From the NCBI GenBank assembly GCA_012960305.1, contig DUBM01000007.1, positions 1-64,000 on the forward strand: 64,000 bases of DNA. Direction: 5' to 3'. Positions within the stretch are counted from its first letter, which is position 1; each line of letters opens with the position of its first letter. Below are positions 17,984 to 26,945 of this stretch, in pieces. This stretch comes from Gammaproteobacteria bacterium. Lineage in GTDB: Bacteria > Pseudomonadota > Gammaproteobacteria > Pseudomonadales > Pseudohongiellaceae. The notes beneath the pieces are model-generated. The model searched no databases, was not told the DNA's origin, and saw only the letters and a program-made list of their open reading frames with translations. A program made the position numbers and the translations under genes.

Positions 17984-18799
17984 TTAACTAAGAATGAATT
18001 CTATAACGAACTTGGAGCCATAAAAACCAACAATGAGCAGGGCGAAACCTCCTAGGGTGCCACGAATGGCGGTTTGGCCTCGCCAACCTAATTGATGTCT
18101 TCCCCATAGTAGTACAGCGAACACAATCCAAGCCATAATTGAGAAAAATGTTTTGTGAATTAACCCATCGACTTCCCAATTGTTGTCGCTGAATAACAAG
18201 CCGGCAGCGATGCCAAAGCTCAGTAAAAACTCACCGACCCAGACCAATTCGAACAAGAAAGATTCCATGTCCTGTAGAGGTGGAAATTTTGAAATGATGC
18301 CGCCGGCGTGATGATGTTTCAGCTGATGATTCTGATAAGCCAAAAAGGCCGCTTGGAGGGCAGCAATAGTGATGAAGCTATAAGCAAGAATAGACAGCAG
18401 AATGTGCGAACCTAGGCCAACACTCATATTAGTTGGGGGATAATTACTGCTAGTAGTTAGTGAAGCAATAATGGTAATGATTGCCAAAGGAAATAGGCCC
18501 AAGAATAAATTCTCTAAAGGTTTACGAATACTACTAATAAGCACCAAGAGTGAAATTGATGCAGTGATCAAAGTGCTGATTTCAGAGATACCAAAATGGA
18601 AGCCATTGGCTGTCCGTATCACGCCATAGGCGCTGATGGCGTGCGCGACCACTGCTATTGCTCCAAAGGTGAATACCTTCTTGCGAGTTTTTTTATTGTA
18701 GGCAAAATTAAGGCCCTGAAAGGCGGTACCCATCAGATAGAATCCTACAGCGAAGAAGCCTGAGATGATCGTAATTTGCATATTATTAGGAGAAATCAA
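17984..18799 (-). CDS. ypjD: Inner membrane protein YpjD (CcsA/CcmC-type)
   Basis: A 271-residue protein with about eight membrane helices, related to the CcsA/CcmC cytochrome c assembly proteins through the conserved segment SHILLSILAYSFITIAALQA and the C-terminal block WEVDGLIHKTFFSIMAWIVF. The histidines in LSNIL-like and GLIHK positions could coordinate haem, but YpjD itself has no proven role in cytochrome assembly. Its position, divergent from ffh and next to the CNNM-family gene, is the standard gammaproteobacterial arrangement. The ATG at 18799 is used. Confidence 0.88.
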   Translation of the reverse strand: MISPNNMQITIISGFFAVGFYLMGTAFQGLNFAYNKKTRKKVFTFGAIAVVAHAISAYGVIRTANGFHFGISEISTLITASISLLVLISSIRKPLENLFLGLFPLAIITIIASLTTSSNYPPTNMSVGLGSHILLSILAYSFITIAALQAAFLAYQNHQLKHHHAGGIISKFPPLQDMESFLFELVWVGEFLLSFGIAAGLLFSDNNWEVDGLIHKTFFSIMAWIVFAVLLWGRHQLGWRGQTAIRGTLGGFALLIVGFYGSKFVIEFILS

Positions 18800-18945
18800 T
18801 TACCTGAACGGTTATTACTATAATCACCAGAGCTATAGATGGTCATTAAAGTAATCATTGTGCAGGTAAGTGCGTGAATTGATTGGAAAGTGTCGCATAT
18901 GTGCACTGGGGGTTGAAGTTCTTTTTTATAGCTTAGCAATTTGGC

Positions 18946-18951
18946 TATAAT
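18946..18951 (+). promoter_or_regulatory. Possible ffh promoter -10 element
   Basis: A perfect TATAAT lies 58 bases before the ffh start, with TTGAAG upstream at 18913-18918 but at too great a distance. The -35 is therefore unclear. Confidence 0.35.
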
Positions 18952-19008
18952 GCGCGGCTCATCTATTTCATTCGGCTTTAATTGCTTAAGTGCAGGGGGC
19001 AATAACTC

Positions 19009-20415
19009 GTGTTTGATAACCTAACCGATCGGCTATCCGGTACCTTCCGAAAACTTACCGGCAAATCGACGCTCACAGAAAACAATATCGAGGAAGCGCT
19101 GCGAGAAGTTCGCCGTGCCTTATTGGAGGCTGATGTAGCACTGAGTGTGGTGAAGTATTTTACAGACAGCATCAGTTTGCGCGCCGTCGGGCAGGAGGTC
19201 TTAAAGAGCCTTTCGCCAGGTCAGGCTTTCATAAAGATTGTTCAAGCTGAGCTTGAAGCTATTATGGGTTCGGCAAATGCTGAGTTGGATCTAAAGGCAG
19301 CACCTCCAGCGATAGTTTTGATGGCAGGCTTGCAAGGTGCAGGTAAGACCACAACTGTGGCGAAATTGTCTCATTGGCTCAAGCACGAGGCGAAAAAGTC
19401 AGTAATGGTCGTGAGTGCAGATGTATACCGTCCGGCAGCGATTCAGCAACTGCAGACATTAGCCACAGAAGTCGGCATAGAGTTTTTTCCCAGTGATGTA
19501 AGTCAAACCCCTAAGGACATTGCCAGTGCAGCCCTTGCCCAGGCAAAGCGCAAGTTTGTTGATGTGCTCATAGTTGATACCGCTGGCCGCTTAGCCATAG
19601 ATGAAGAAATGATGGCGGAGATTGGTGATTTACATAAGCAGCTGAATCCTATTGAAACTCTGTTTGTGGTAGATGCCATGACAGGGCAGGATGCTGCGAA
19701 CACCGCCAAATCATTTAATGATGCCTTGCCATTGACTGGTATTGTCTTAACTAAAGCTGACGGTGACGCCCGCGGTGGGGCAGCTCTGTCGGTGCGACAT
19801 ATAACCGGGAAGCCCATCAAGTTTATTGGTATGGGGGAGAAGATAGATGCCCTTGAGCCTTTCTTTCCTGATCGAATAGCTTCGAGAATTTTGGGTATGG
19901 GTGATGTGCTCTCACTCATCGAAGAGGCTGAGAGAAAGGTAGACAAAGATAAAGCCGAGCGCTTGGCGAAGAAAATCAAGAAGGGTAAGGGCTTCGATTT
20001 AGAAGATTTCAAAGAACAGCTCAAGCAAATGCAAAACATGGGTGGAGTCGCTAGCATCATGGATAAAATGCCTGGAATGGGTGCGTTACCTCCTGGTGCT
20101 GCTAGCAAAGTCGATGATTCTCAGTTCCGCCGTATGGAAGCAATAATTAATTCTATGACCATGCGCGAAAGGGTTAATCCAGAAGTTCTCAATGGTTCCC
20201 GCAAACGACGCATCACTCAGGGCTCTGGAACCCAAATTCAAGACCTCAATCGGCTGCTAAAACAGCATAAACAAATGCAAAAAATGATGAAGAAAATGAA
20301 AGGCGGCGGGATGGCGAATATGATGCGCGGACTAGGCGGCATGCAGGGTCCAGGCGGAGTTGGTGGAGCTGGTGGGTTTCCTGGCCCAGGCGGAGGTAAT
20401 TTCCCGCGATTCTAA
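19009..20415 (+). CDS. ffh: Signal recognition particle protein Ffh
   Basis: GTPase that binds 4.5S RNA and signal sequences for co-translational membrane targeting. It has the four-helix N domain, then the G domain with P-loop GLQGAGKTTT near residue 107, DTAGR near residue 190 and TKADGDARGG. A methionine-rich M domain follows, ending MQKMMKKMKGGGMANMMRG and a glycine-rich tail. At 468 residues it has the usual size. The start is a GTG at 19009. It is the first gene of the run ffh, rpsP, rimM, trmD, rplS. Confidence 0.97.
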   Translation: MFDNLTDRLSGTFRKLTGKSTLTENNIEEALREVRRALLEADVALSVVKYFTDSISLRAVGQEVLKSLSPGQAFIKIVQAELEAIMGSANAELDLKAAPPAIVLMAGLQGAGKTTTVAKLSHWLKHEAKKSVMVVSADVYRPAAIQQLQTLATEVGIEFFPSDVSQTPKDIASAALAQAKRKFVDVLIVDTAGRLAIDEEMMAEIGDLHKQLNPIETLFVVDAMTGQDAANTAKSFNDALPLTGIVLTKADGDARGGAALSVRHITGKPIKFIGMGEKIDALEPFFPDRIASRILGMGDVLSLIEEAERKVDKDKAERLAKKIKKGKGFDLEDFKEQLKQMQNMGGVASIMDKMPGMGALPPGAASKVDDSQFRRMEAIINSMTMRERVNPEVLNGSRKRRITQGSGTQIQDLNRLLKQHKQMQKMMKKMKGGGMANMMRGLGGMQGPGGVGGAGGFPGPGGGNFPRF

Positions 20416-20582
20416 TCCCGTCGATGATTCACCATCCCGCGTAAATACTGGCTTGGGGCGCTTCCAATACTGACCTAATTAACATAGAATACCCGCCTTT
20501 TTACCCGGGCATGTCAAAATTCACAGCGAATTTAGAGCAGGCCTTTGTAAATATTATAATTTTTCTAAAATGGAAACTAGTT

Positions 20583-20843
20583 ATGGTCACGATACGATTG
20601 GCTCGTGGTGGCGCTAAGAAAAAGCCCTTTTACCACATCACCGTTAGTGATAGCCGCAATGCTCGTGATGGTCGGTTCATTGAGCGCATTGGCTTCTTTA
20701 ATCCTTTAGCTAAAGGAGCGGAAGAGCGTCTGCGTTTAGATGTAGATCGAATGGCTTACTGGAAGTCTCAGGGTGCACAGTTGAGCCCCCGGGTTACAAA
20801 TCTAACCAAAGATGCGGTTGCGGCTCCTAGTACAGAAGTTTAA
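20583..20843 (+). CDS. rpsP: 30S ribosomal protein S16
   Basis: An 86-residue protein starting [19 protein letters not shown], the canonical S16 N-terminus, with [14 protein letters not shown] and the [14 protein letters not shown] block. The frame is open from 20511, but the ATG at 20583 is the family start and gives the normal length. It needs no domain beyond the single S16 fold. It sits between ffh and rimM as in E. coli and is probably co-transcribed with rimM, trmD and rplS. Confidence 0.97.
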   Translation: MVTIRLARGGAKKKPFYHITVSDSRNARDGRFIERIGFFNPLAKGAEERLRLDVDRMAYWKSQGAQLSPRVTNLTKDAVAAPSTEV

Positions 20844-20920
20844 TTCGTTCGGTGGATATCCCGTTGAGCGTTTTCTTTGAATTGCCAGCGTGAATGATTT
20901 GACGTGATCGTTAAACGTCA

Positions 20921-21472
20921 ATGAATACAAAACAAACAGTGAACAACATCGACAATAAAGTAGTACTTGGTCAATTTGGTAAGGTGCACGGAATAAAGGG
21001 CTGGCTTAAGCTCATTTCTTTTACTGCACCCCCTGCGAATATCTTGGATTATCCACAATTGTTTGTTGGCAGTGAGAATAGTTGGCGCGAATTAGAGATA
21101 GATCAGTGTCGAGAGCAAGCAAGCATGTTTTTAGTGCATATAAAGGGTAGTGATGATCCAGAATCATCAAAGCCCTACACCGGTAAACAGCTTGCTGTTA
21201 CCAGTGATCAAATGCCCGAATTGGAAGAAGGCGATTTCTATTGGCATGTGTTAGAAGGCCTCTCAGTAGTAAATCGCCTTGCTCAGGTTTTAGGGCAAGT
21301 AGACAGATTGCTAGAAACCGGCGCCAATGATGTACTAGTGGTGAAAGCCACAGGAAGTAGCATTGATGATCGAGAAAGACTGATCCCCTATATAAGAGAA
21401 TCAGTTATCGAAGAAGTAAATTTAGAAGCTGGAATAATTAGAGTTAATTGGGAAGCTGATTATCTCGATTAA
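20921..21472 (+). CDS. rimM: Ribosome maturation factor RimM
   Basis: Assists assembly of the 30S head by binding S19. The N-terminal RimM barrel opens VVLGQFGKVHGIKGWLKLIS (about residues 14-33). The C-terminal PRC barrel contains FYWHVLEGLSV and ends with the RLIPYIRESVIEEVNLEAG signature before a final VNWEADYL. At 183 residues it is typical. The gene lies 77 bases after rpsP and 77 bases before trmD, in the conserved operon order. Confidence 0.96.
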   Translation: MNTKQTVNNIDNKVVLGQFGKVHGIKGWLKLISFTAPPANILDYPQLFVGSENSWRELEIDQCREQASMFLVHIKGSDDPESSKPYTGKQLAVTSDQMPELEEGDFYWHVLEGLSVVNRLAQVLGQVDRLLETGANDVLVVKATGSSIDDRERLIPYIRESVIEEVNLEAGIIRVNWEADYLD

Positions 21473-21549
21473 GAGAGCACTTAAGTTAAGTCAGACCTAG
21501 TAAGCTGGGGCTATTAGAATGGCGCTTAAGCTAAACAGAGGTGCACTTG

Positions 21550-22311
21550 ATGCAAATTGGCCTAGTCACCCTGTTTCCAGAAATGTTTGCTGCTATTGCT
21601 GAACATGGTATTAGCGGGAGAGCGATACGATCAAAGTTAGTATCGCTGGATTTTTGGAATCCGCGAGACTTTAGTCTCGATAAACATCGAACGGTTGATG
21701 ATAAGCCTTTTGGTGGTGGGCCAGGAATGTTAATGAAGACGGAGCCTTTAGTGGCTTCGATTCAAGCAGCGAAATCGAGCTTGAGCAATGCTAAAGTTAC
21801 TTACCTGTCACCACAGGGAGCGACACTGACTCAACATAGAGTTGTGGAATTGGCAGCTAAAGATTCTTTGATCTTGGTTTGTGGTCGTTATCAAGGCATC
21901 GATGCAAGAATACTTGAAACAGAAATAGATGAAGAAATTTCTCTAGGAGATTTTGTAATCAGCGGTGGAGAGATTGCCGCCATGGCTTTGATTGATGCCA
22001 TGATTCGGTTTCAGCCGGGCGCGCTTGGAGACAAGGATTCTGCTCAGCAAGATAGTTTTACCGCAGGTCTTTTACATAGTCCTGAGTACACCAGGCCGCA
22101 GAATTTTAAGGGCCAGGAAGTGCCTACAGAATTATTAAACGGTAACCATGAAGTCATTCGAAAATGGCGAGTAAAACAAAGTTTAGGCGCAACTTGGCTC
22201 AAACGCCCCGATTTGCTAGAAGACGCATCTTTGAGTTTGGAACAAGAAAAATTATTGCAAGAGTTTAAACTCGAACATGAGCAAGAACAAATTTTAGGAG
22301 CAAACAAATGA
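21550..22311 (+). CDS. trmD: tRNA (guanine37-N1)-methyltransferase
   Basis: Methylates G37 next to the anticodon using S-adenosylmethionine and so prevents frameshifting. SPOUT-family trefoil knot motifs are visible: [12 protein letters not shown], then [20 protein letters not shown], and the dimer/tRNA contact PEYTRPQ. The ATG at 21550 is chosen over the GTG at 21541 because AGAGGTG provides a ribosome binding site about 8 bases before it and the protein then begins [13 protein letters not shown] as in relatives. The stop overlaps the rplS start by 4 bases (ATGA), indicating translational coupling. Confidence 0.97.
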   Translation: MQIGLVTLFPEMFAAIAEHGISGRAIRSKLVSLDFWNPRDFSLDKHRTVDDKPFGGGPGMLMKTEPLVASIQAAKSSLSNAKVTYLSPQGATLTQHRVVELAAKDSLILVCGRYQGIDARILETEIDEEISLGDFVISGGEIAAMALIDAMIRFQPGALGDKDSAQQDSFTAGLLHSPEYTRPQNFKGQEVPTELLNGNHEVIRKWRVKQSLGATWLKRPDLLEDASLSLEQEKLLQEFKLEHEQEQILGANK

Positions 22312-22679
22312 ACAAGAACAATATCATCCAGAAAGTCGAAATCGGCCAAATGGAAAAACAGCTGCCAGAGTTTGGTCCTGGAGATACTATTGTTGTGCAG
22401 GTAAAGATCAAGGAAGGCGATCGGGAAAGACTGCAAGCATTTGAAGGAGTGGTGATCGGCAAACGCAATCGAGGATTAAATTCTTCGTTCACCGTGCGAA
22501 AAATTTCTCACGGTGTCGGTGTAGAAAGAACTTTTCAGGCCTATAGCCCTGCAGTTGACAGTGTTACTTTGAAACGTCGCGGTGATGTGAGACAGGCTAA
22601 GTTGTACTACTTGCGTGAATTGGCGGGAAGAGCGGCGCGTATCTCTGAGAAACTCGAGAAAAAGCTAGTTAAGGACTAA
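22308..22679 (+). CDS. rplS: 50S ribosomal protein L19
   Basis: A 123-residue L19 with the classic segments [20 protein letters not shown], then [20 protein letters not shown], and [19 protein letters not shown]. It sits at the interface of the 30S and 50S subunits. It starts within the trmD stop codon. A rho-independent terminator lies about 80 bases downstream (22759-22798), so rplS is the last gene of the operon. Confidence 0.97.
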   Translation: MNKNNIIQKVEIGQMEKQLPEFGPGDTIVVQVKIKEGDRERLQAFEGVVIGKRNRGLNSSFTVRKISHGVGVERTFQAYSPAVDSVTLKRRGDVRQAKLYYLRELAGRAARISEKLEKKLVKD

Positions 22680-22758
22680 ATAGAAAATCGGGCTCGTCGT
22701 TAGACTTGAGTCCTACACCCACGGATTCCTATATTTAAGCAATGGGTGGGAACAGAGC

Positions 22759-22798
22759 AAATGAGAAGTCTGCAGGCCGCGGTCTTCTCATTTTTTTT
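22759..22798 (+). terminator. Rho-independent terminator after rplS
   Basis: AAATGAGAAG (22759-22768) pairs with CTTCTCATTT (22784-22793) around a GC-rich loop, and the arm runs into eight T residues. Confidence 0.85.
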
Positions 22799-23140
22799 GT
22801 TGATTTTAGTGTGAATACGTTGGCGTTGCTGCCGATAACATGGAGCACTGGCTTAGGGTTACTCTGGCATTCCCTGAGGGCCTCCTGGCAGCATGCTTCG
22901 TTAAGCTGGGCCGATTGCTCTCTAGAGCAAGGTAACCCAGTACGTTACAAATTGTAGCTCCGGGAAAAAGTGTTAGCTAAGCGATCGTCAAGCATGATAA
23001 TTTTCATCAATATGAAAAAGCTGCAGGAATGACAGTAGTAAAGGCAGCGGCAAAAAGAAATCGGCCTCGATGAACTGCTTTTTACCGATCTTTTATAGTG
23101 GGAAGACTTCATGTCCGAAAGAGAGCCTGGAGATTTATTA
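22799..23140. other. Gene-free stretch in the usual xerD position
   Basis: About 340 bases without a supportable gene between the rplS terminator and dsbC. In many relatives xerD (site-specific recombinase) sits here. Short shreds such as VNTLAL, then in another frame MEHWLRVTLAFPEGLLAA, are faintly like the XerD N-terminus, which usually reads NTL-A-x-YR then a WL and a LL-x-A, but the match is too weak to annotate. An imperfect GGGTTAC/GTAACCC pair spans 22857-22938. Nothing else was recognised. Confidence 0.4.
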
Positions 23141-23902
23141 ATGATAGCACTAGTTAAAAAAACTATCGTTGTATTGAGCGTTGTTACCTTAGCAATATTC
23201 TCGGCTATTACATTCGCTCAGAATGCAGCTGTGCCACAATCCCTCCGAGAAAAACTATCTCAAGCGATAGTAGTAGCTTCTCAGAACCAACTTGAAATAG
23301 TTCGCTTGGTGAAGACTCCGCTGCCTTCTATATACGAGGTTGAACTCAGTACAGGTGAAATTCTTTATAGCGATATTTCCGGAGACTATTTGTTCGCGGG
23401 AGACATGTATCAAACCACACCAGGTGGGTTACTAAACCTTTCTACCAGCACTCGTCAGGCTCGCACAGTTGAAAAAATTCAAGCAATCCCTGAAGAAGAA
23501 ATGATCGTCTTCACTCCAGAAACAGAAATTCGTGCTTCGATAACAGTTTTTACCGATGTCGATTGTACTTATTGCCGAGCTTTGCACGGCGACCTCGAAG
23601 GACTGATGGAGTTAGGTATCCAAGTTCGCTATTTAGCCTATCCTCGGGGCGGCGAAGCCGCAGATTCTTACTCCAAAATGATTTCAGTGTGGTGTTCAGA
23701 TGATAGGCACAAATCATTGACGCAAGCCAAGAACGGACAAAATTTACCAATCCGCGATTGCGAAACTCCCATACTCGCCCATTATGCTCTTGGAAATGAA
23801 TTGGGTATTAGCGGCACTCCGGCCTTAGTTTTTGAAGATGGCCGTGTCGTGCCTGGCTACATGGATATTGATCGCATGGCGACTTTCCTTGGGCTCAACT
23901 AG
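23141..23902 (+). CDS. dsbC: Thiol:disulfide interchange protein DsbC
   Basis: Periplasmic disulfide isomerase. The predicted start at 23141 (GGAG about 10 bases upstream) gives a protein beginning MIALVKKTIVVLS with a Sec signal peptide of about 26 residues. An N-terminal dimerisation domain follows (EVELSTGEILYSDISGDYLF). The thioredoxin-like domain holds the active site DVDCTYCRALH, with Cys142 and Cys145. A second cysteine pair (VWCSDD, RDCETP) matches the structural disulfide of DsbC, and GTPALVFEDGRVVPGY contains the cis-proline. The usual CGYC or CPYC is CTYC here. It lies upstream of hom, thrC and recJ in the standard gammaproteobacterial order. Confidence 0.92.
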   Translation: MIALVKKTIVVLSVVTLAIFSAITFAQNAAVPQSLREKLSQAIVVASQNQLEIVRLVKTPLPSIYEVELSTGEILYSDISGDYLFAGDMYQTTPGGLLNLSTSTRQARTVEKIQAIPEEEMIVFTPETEIRASITVFTDVDCTYCRALHGDLEGLMELGIQVRYLAYPRGGEAADSYSKMISVWCSDDRHKSLTQAKNGQNLPIRDCETPILAHYALGNELGISGTPALVFEDGRVVPGYMDIDRMATFLGLN

Positions 23903-24104
23903 CCTGACTCCTGATGCTTTAATTTGCTGAGATCTCAGAGAGGGTAGTAAGATTCACTATCCCCGGTTTGGCTAGCGTTGAATCGGAGTTTTCGTCCTCA
24001 GACCTGCATAATCGTCTAAGTTAAAGTTCACAAACGGCAAATTTCTGTAATTCGGCGACAGAGATCACTCGATCGAGGAAGAATGATCCTTCATAAGCAT
24101 CTGA

Positions 24105-24136
24105 TTGCTGGGCTTATTCTGTGATTCCAGTATAAT
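24105..24136 (+). promoter_or_regulatory. Possible hom-thrC promoter
   Basis: TTGCTG at 24105-24110 and a perfect TATAAT at 24131-24136, with a rather long 20-base spacer, 40 bases before the hom start codon. Confidence 0.4.
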
Positions 24137-24175
24137 TCGCGCTTGGTTCTCCCCCAGATTAATGAGGCAGGATAA

Positions 24176-25504
24176 TTGAATTCCAGCGCTGCTAATTCAC
24201 TCAAACTCGGCATTTGCGGACTAGGTACTGTAGGTGGGGGTACGCTTGCTCTGTTGGAAAATAATGGTGCGGAGATTAGCCTCAGAACAGGATTACCAAT
24301 CGAAGTAATCGCGGTGGCTTCGAGGTCATTGCAGCCAGGCTCACTACCTCATATTGCCAATACGGGAACCGATCCATTCGCGGTGGCGAATGATCCGGAT
24401 GTAGATGTTGTTATTGAAACCATTGGTGGATTTGACCCTGCCTTCGAAGTCGTTAAACAGGCTTTGAGTAATGGTAAGCATGTTATAACCGCAAATAAGG
24501 CCCTCATTGCTGAAAGGGGGGGCGAGCTTATTTCGATCGCTGCAACTAATAATGTGATTTTAGCCTTCGAGAGTGCTGTGGCTGGCGGAATTCCTATTAT
24601 CAAAGCGCTAAGAGAAGGTTTGGCTGCCAACAAAATTAATTGGCTCGCTGGGATAATAAATGGTACTGGAAATTTCATTCTGTCTGAAATGGCTGCTAAA
24701 CAACGGCAGTTCGTAGATGTTTTACTAGAAGCTCAAGAGCTGGGTTATGCCGAGGCTGATCCTACCTTTGATGTGGAAGGAATTGACGCTGCGCACAAGC
24801 TCACAATCATGGCATCTATTGCTTTTGGCATTCCTCTACAATTCGAAAAAACTTATATTGAAGGTATTAGTCAAGTCTCTCCAGAAGACATTATTTATGC
24901 CAAAGAGCTAGGCTACACAATAAAGCATCTGGGTATTGCGCGACTGCTCGAAGCAGGTGTTGAAATTCGTGTTCACCCCACACTGATTTCTAATAAAAAT
25001 TTACTGGCCAGCGTAAACGGAGTCAGCAACGCGATTTTAGTTAATGGTAATGCAGTAGGCTCAACACTCTATAGCGGTCCCGGTGCAGGAGCAGAGGCTA
25101 CTGCTTCTTCTGTTGTCGCAGACGTGATTGATATCGCTCGTTATCAAACAGCGGGAATGGAAAAACCGGTGATTCCAGCGCTTGGATATTTAAAACATCA
25201 TGAAAATGTCCCGGTATTAAAAATAGAAAATATTCGCTCGGAATATTATTTGCGCATATTCGCGAAAGACAAAGTAGGAGTGATGGCGAATATTTCCAGC
25301 ATATTGCAGAGGCATGAAATTAGTATTGAAGCGGTAATTCAGAAAGAAGCCATCAGTGAAAACGTGCCAATTGTAATTCTTACTCACAATACCTTAGAGA
25401 AGCAGCTTAACGGGGCCATAGCAGAGATTGAGCAACTCGATGATGTGAGCGAGAGTATTGCGAGAATTCGTTTAGAAGCATTCGATGATGAAGGTGGCAG
25501 TTGA
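24176..25504 (+). CDS. hom: Homoserine dehydrogenase
   Basis: Reduces aspartate semialdehyde to homoserine in threonine and methionine synthesis. The Rossmann motif GICGLGTVGGGTLALL is at about residues 11-26, followed by ANKALIAERG, the catalytic segment GIINGTGNFILSEM and EADPTFDVEGIDAAHKL. A C-terminal ACT domain (YYLRIFAKDKVGVMANISSI, about residues 355-430) provides feedback control. At 442 residues it is the monofunctional type. The start is TTG at 24176, with GAGG upstream; no ATG fits. The stop overlaps the thrC start. Confidence 0.96.
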   Translation: MNSSAANSLKLGICGLGTVGGGTLALLENNGAEISLRTGLPIEVIAVASRSLQPGSLPHIANTGTDPFAVANDPDVDVVIETIGGFDPAFEVVKQALSNGKHVITANKALIAERGGELISIAATNNVILAFESAVAGGIPIIKALREGLAANKINWLAGIINGTGNFILSEMAAKQRQFVDVLLEAQELGYAEADPTFDVEGIDAAHKLTIMASIAFGIPLQFEKTYIEGISQVSPEDIIYAKELGYTIKHLGIARLLEAGVEIRVHPTLISNKNLLASVNGVSNAILVNGNAVGSTLYSGPGAGAEATASSVVADVIDIARYQTAGMEKPVIPALGYLKHHENVPVLKIENIRSEYYLRIFAKDKVGVMANISSILQRHEISIEAVIQKEAISENVPIVILTHNTLEKQLNGAIAEIEQLDDVSESIARIRLEAFDDEGGS

Positions 25505-26913
25505 AATATTTAAGTACTCGGGGTCAAAGTCCGGCGCAAAATTTTCAGCAAGTACTCTTAACGGGGTTAGCTCCTGATGGTGGCCTCTACGTGCCAGATA
25601 AACTACCCCAATTTAGCGTCAAACAGATTCGTGATTTAAAAGGGCTCAGTTATCCCGATTTGGCGATGGTAATAATTACTCCCTTCATTGATGGTGAGAT
25701 CGAAGAGAAAGAGCTCGGCCGGATTATTAAATCGAGCTACGCCAATTTTAACCACCCCAAGGTTGCACCCCTCTCGCAACTTGGTGAAAATGAATGGATT
25801 CTAGAGCTATATCATGGACCTACTTTGGCGTTCAAGGATTTTGCGCTGCAGGTTTTAGGTCGCTTATTGGAATATATATTGGCCAAGCAAAATAAGCGGG
25901 TTGTTGTTCTTGGTGCCACGTCTGGCGATACCGGATCTGCAGCTCTGGAGGGTTGCCGCCATTCAGACCATGTGGACATCTTTATCTTGCATCCACATCA
26001 ACGCGTGTCTGATGTGCAGAGAAAGCAAATGACAACAGTCTCTGATGACAACGTCTTTAACCTGGCAGTTGAAGGCAGCTTTGACGATTGCCAGCGTATC
26101 GTTAAAGCCGCGTTTGCCGATCAATCATTTTTGCCTGAAGACAGACAGCTAGTCGCAGTAAATTCCATAAACTGGGCCCGCATAATGATGCAGATAGTCT
26201 ATTACTTCTCCGCTGCGCTTGAACTAGGTGGGCCGGACAAAAACGTTTCCTTTTCAGTTCCGACAGGGAACTTTGGTGATATCTACGCCGGCTATCTAGC
26301 CAAGCGAATGGGACTGCCGGTAGATCGTCTGGTAGTTGCCACTAACACCAATGATATTCTGCATAGATTTATCAGCAAGAACGAATACTCCACAACAGAT
26401 CTAAGCCACACTTGCTCACCGAGTATGGATATTCTTATTTCTAGTAATTTTGAAAGATACCTATTCGACTTATTTAAGCGAGATGGTGCTGCCTTAGCAG
26501 ATTTTATGTCTCGATTTAGTCGAGAAGCCTTGAGTGTTTCTGAATCGCAGTGGCGAGAACTCAAAAGCTTCTTTGATAGTGCCAGTGTTGACGACGAGCT
26601 TACCTGCAAGACTATCGCTCAAGTATATTCAGATCATGGAGTGCTATTAGATCCTCATACTGCAGTCGGCGTAAGAGCTGCCAGAGAATGCCTAGGCAAA
26701 AAAATGGGCAATGAGCGGGCGGCAGTTATTACTTTAGCTACTGCTGATCCAGCCAAGTTTGGTGAAGCTATTGCCAAGGCCGGATTAAAAACGCCAGCGT
26801 TACCGTCACACATTCAGGATCTTTTTGAGCGTGAGGAGCGCTATACTGTGATTCCCAATTCTCTCGATGTGGTCACGGATTTCATTCAACGCAATGCCAG
26901 AGTGTCGGGTTAA
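25501..26913 (+). CDS. thrC: Threonine synthase
   Basis: PLP enzyme that converts O-phosphohomoserine to threonine. The protein opens MKYLSTRGQSPAQNFQQVLL, as in the gammaproteobacterial type. The PLP lysine is Lys112 in LAFKDFALQVLGRL, and GATSGDTGSAALEG and PTGNFGDIYAGYLAKRMGLP bind phosphate and cofactor. It has 470 residues. The start is a TTG at 25501 that shares bases with the hom stop (TTGA), so translation is probably coupled to hom. Confidence 0.96.
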   Translation: MKYLSTRGQSPAQNFQQVLLTGLAPDGGLYVPDKLPQFSVKQIRDLKGLSYPDLAMVIITPFIDGEIEEKELGRIIKSSYANFNHPKVAPLSQLGENEWILELYHGPTLAFKDFALQVLGRLLEYILAKQNKRVVVLGATSGDTGSAALEGCRHSDHVDIFILHPHQRVSDVQRKQMTTVSDDNVFNLAVEGSFDDCQRIVKAAFADQSFLPEDRQLVAVNSINWARIMMQIVYYFSAALELGGPDKNVSFSVPTGNFGDIYAGYLAKRMGLPVDRLVVATNTNDILHRFISKNEYSTTDLSHTCSPSMDILISSNFERYLFDLFKRDGAALADFMSRFSREALSVSESQWRELKSFFDSASVDDELTCKTIAQVYSDHGVLLDPHTAVGVRAARECLGKKMGNERAAVITLATADPAKFGEAIAKAGLKTPALPSHIQDLFEREERYTVIPNSLDVVTDFIQRNARVSG

Positions 26914-26945
26914 CACCTAAGTCGTTCAAGCGTGCAATATACCTA

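Noticed and set aside
22742..22957. 71-residue plus-strand frame after rplS
   Set aside because: It runs through the rplS terminator stem and T run, has no ribosome binding site and no recognisable domain.
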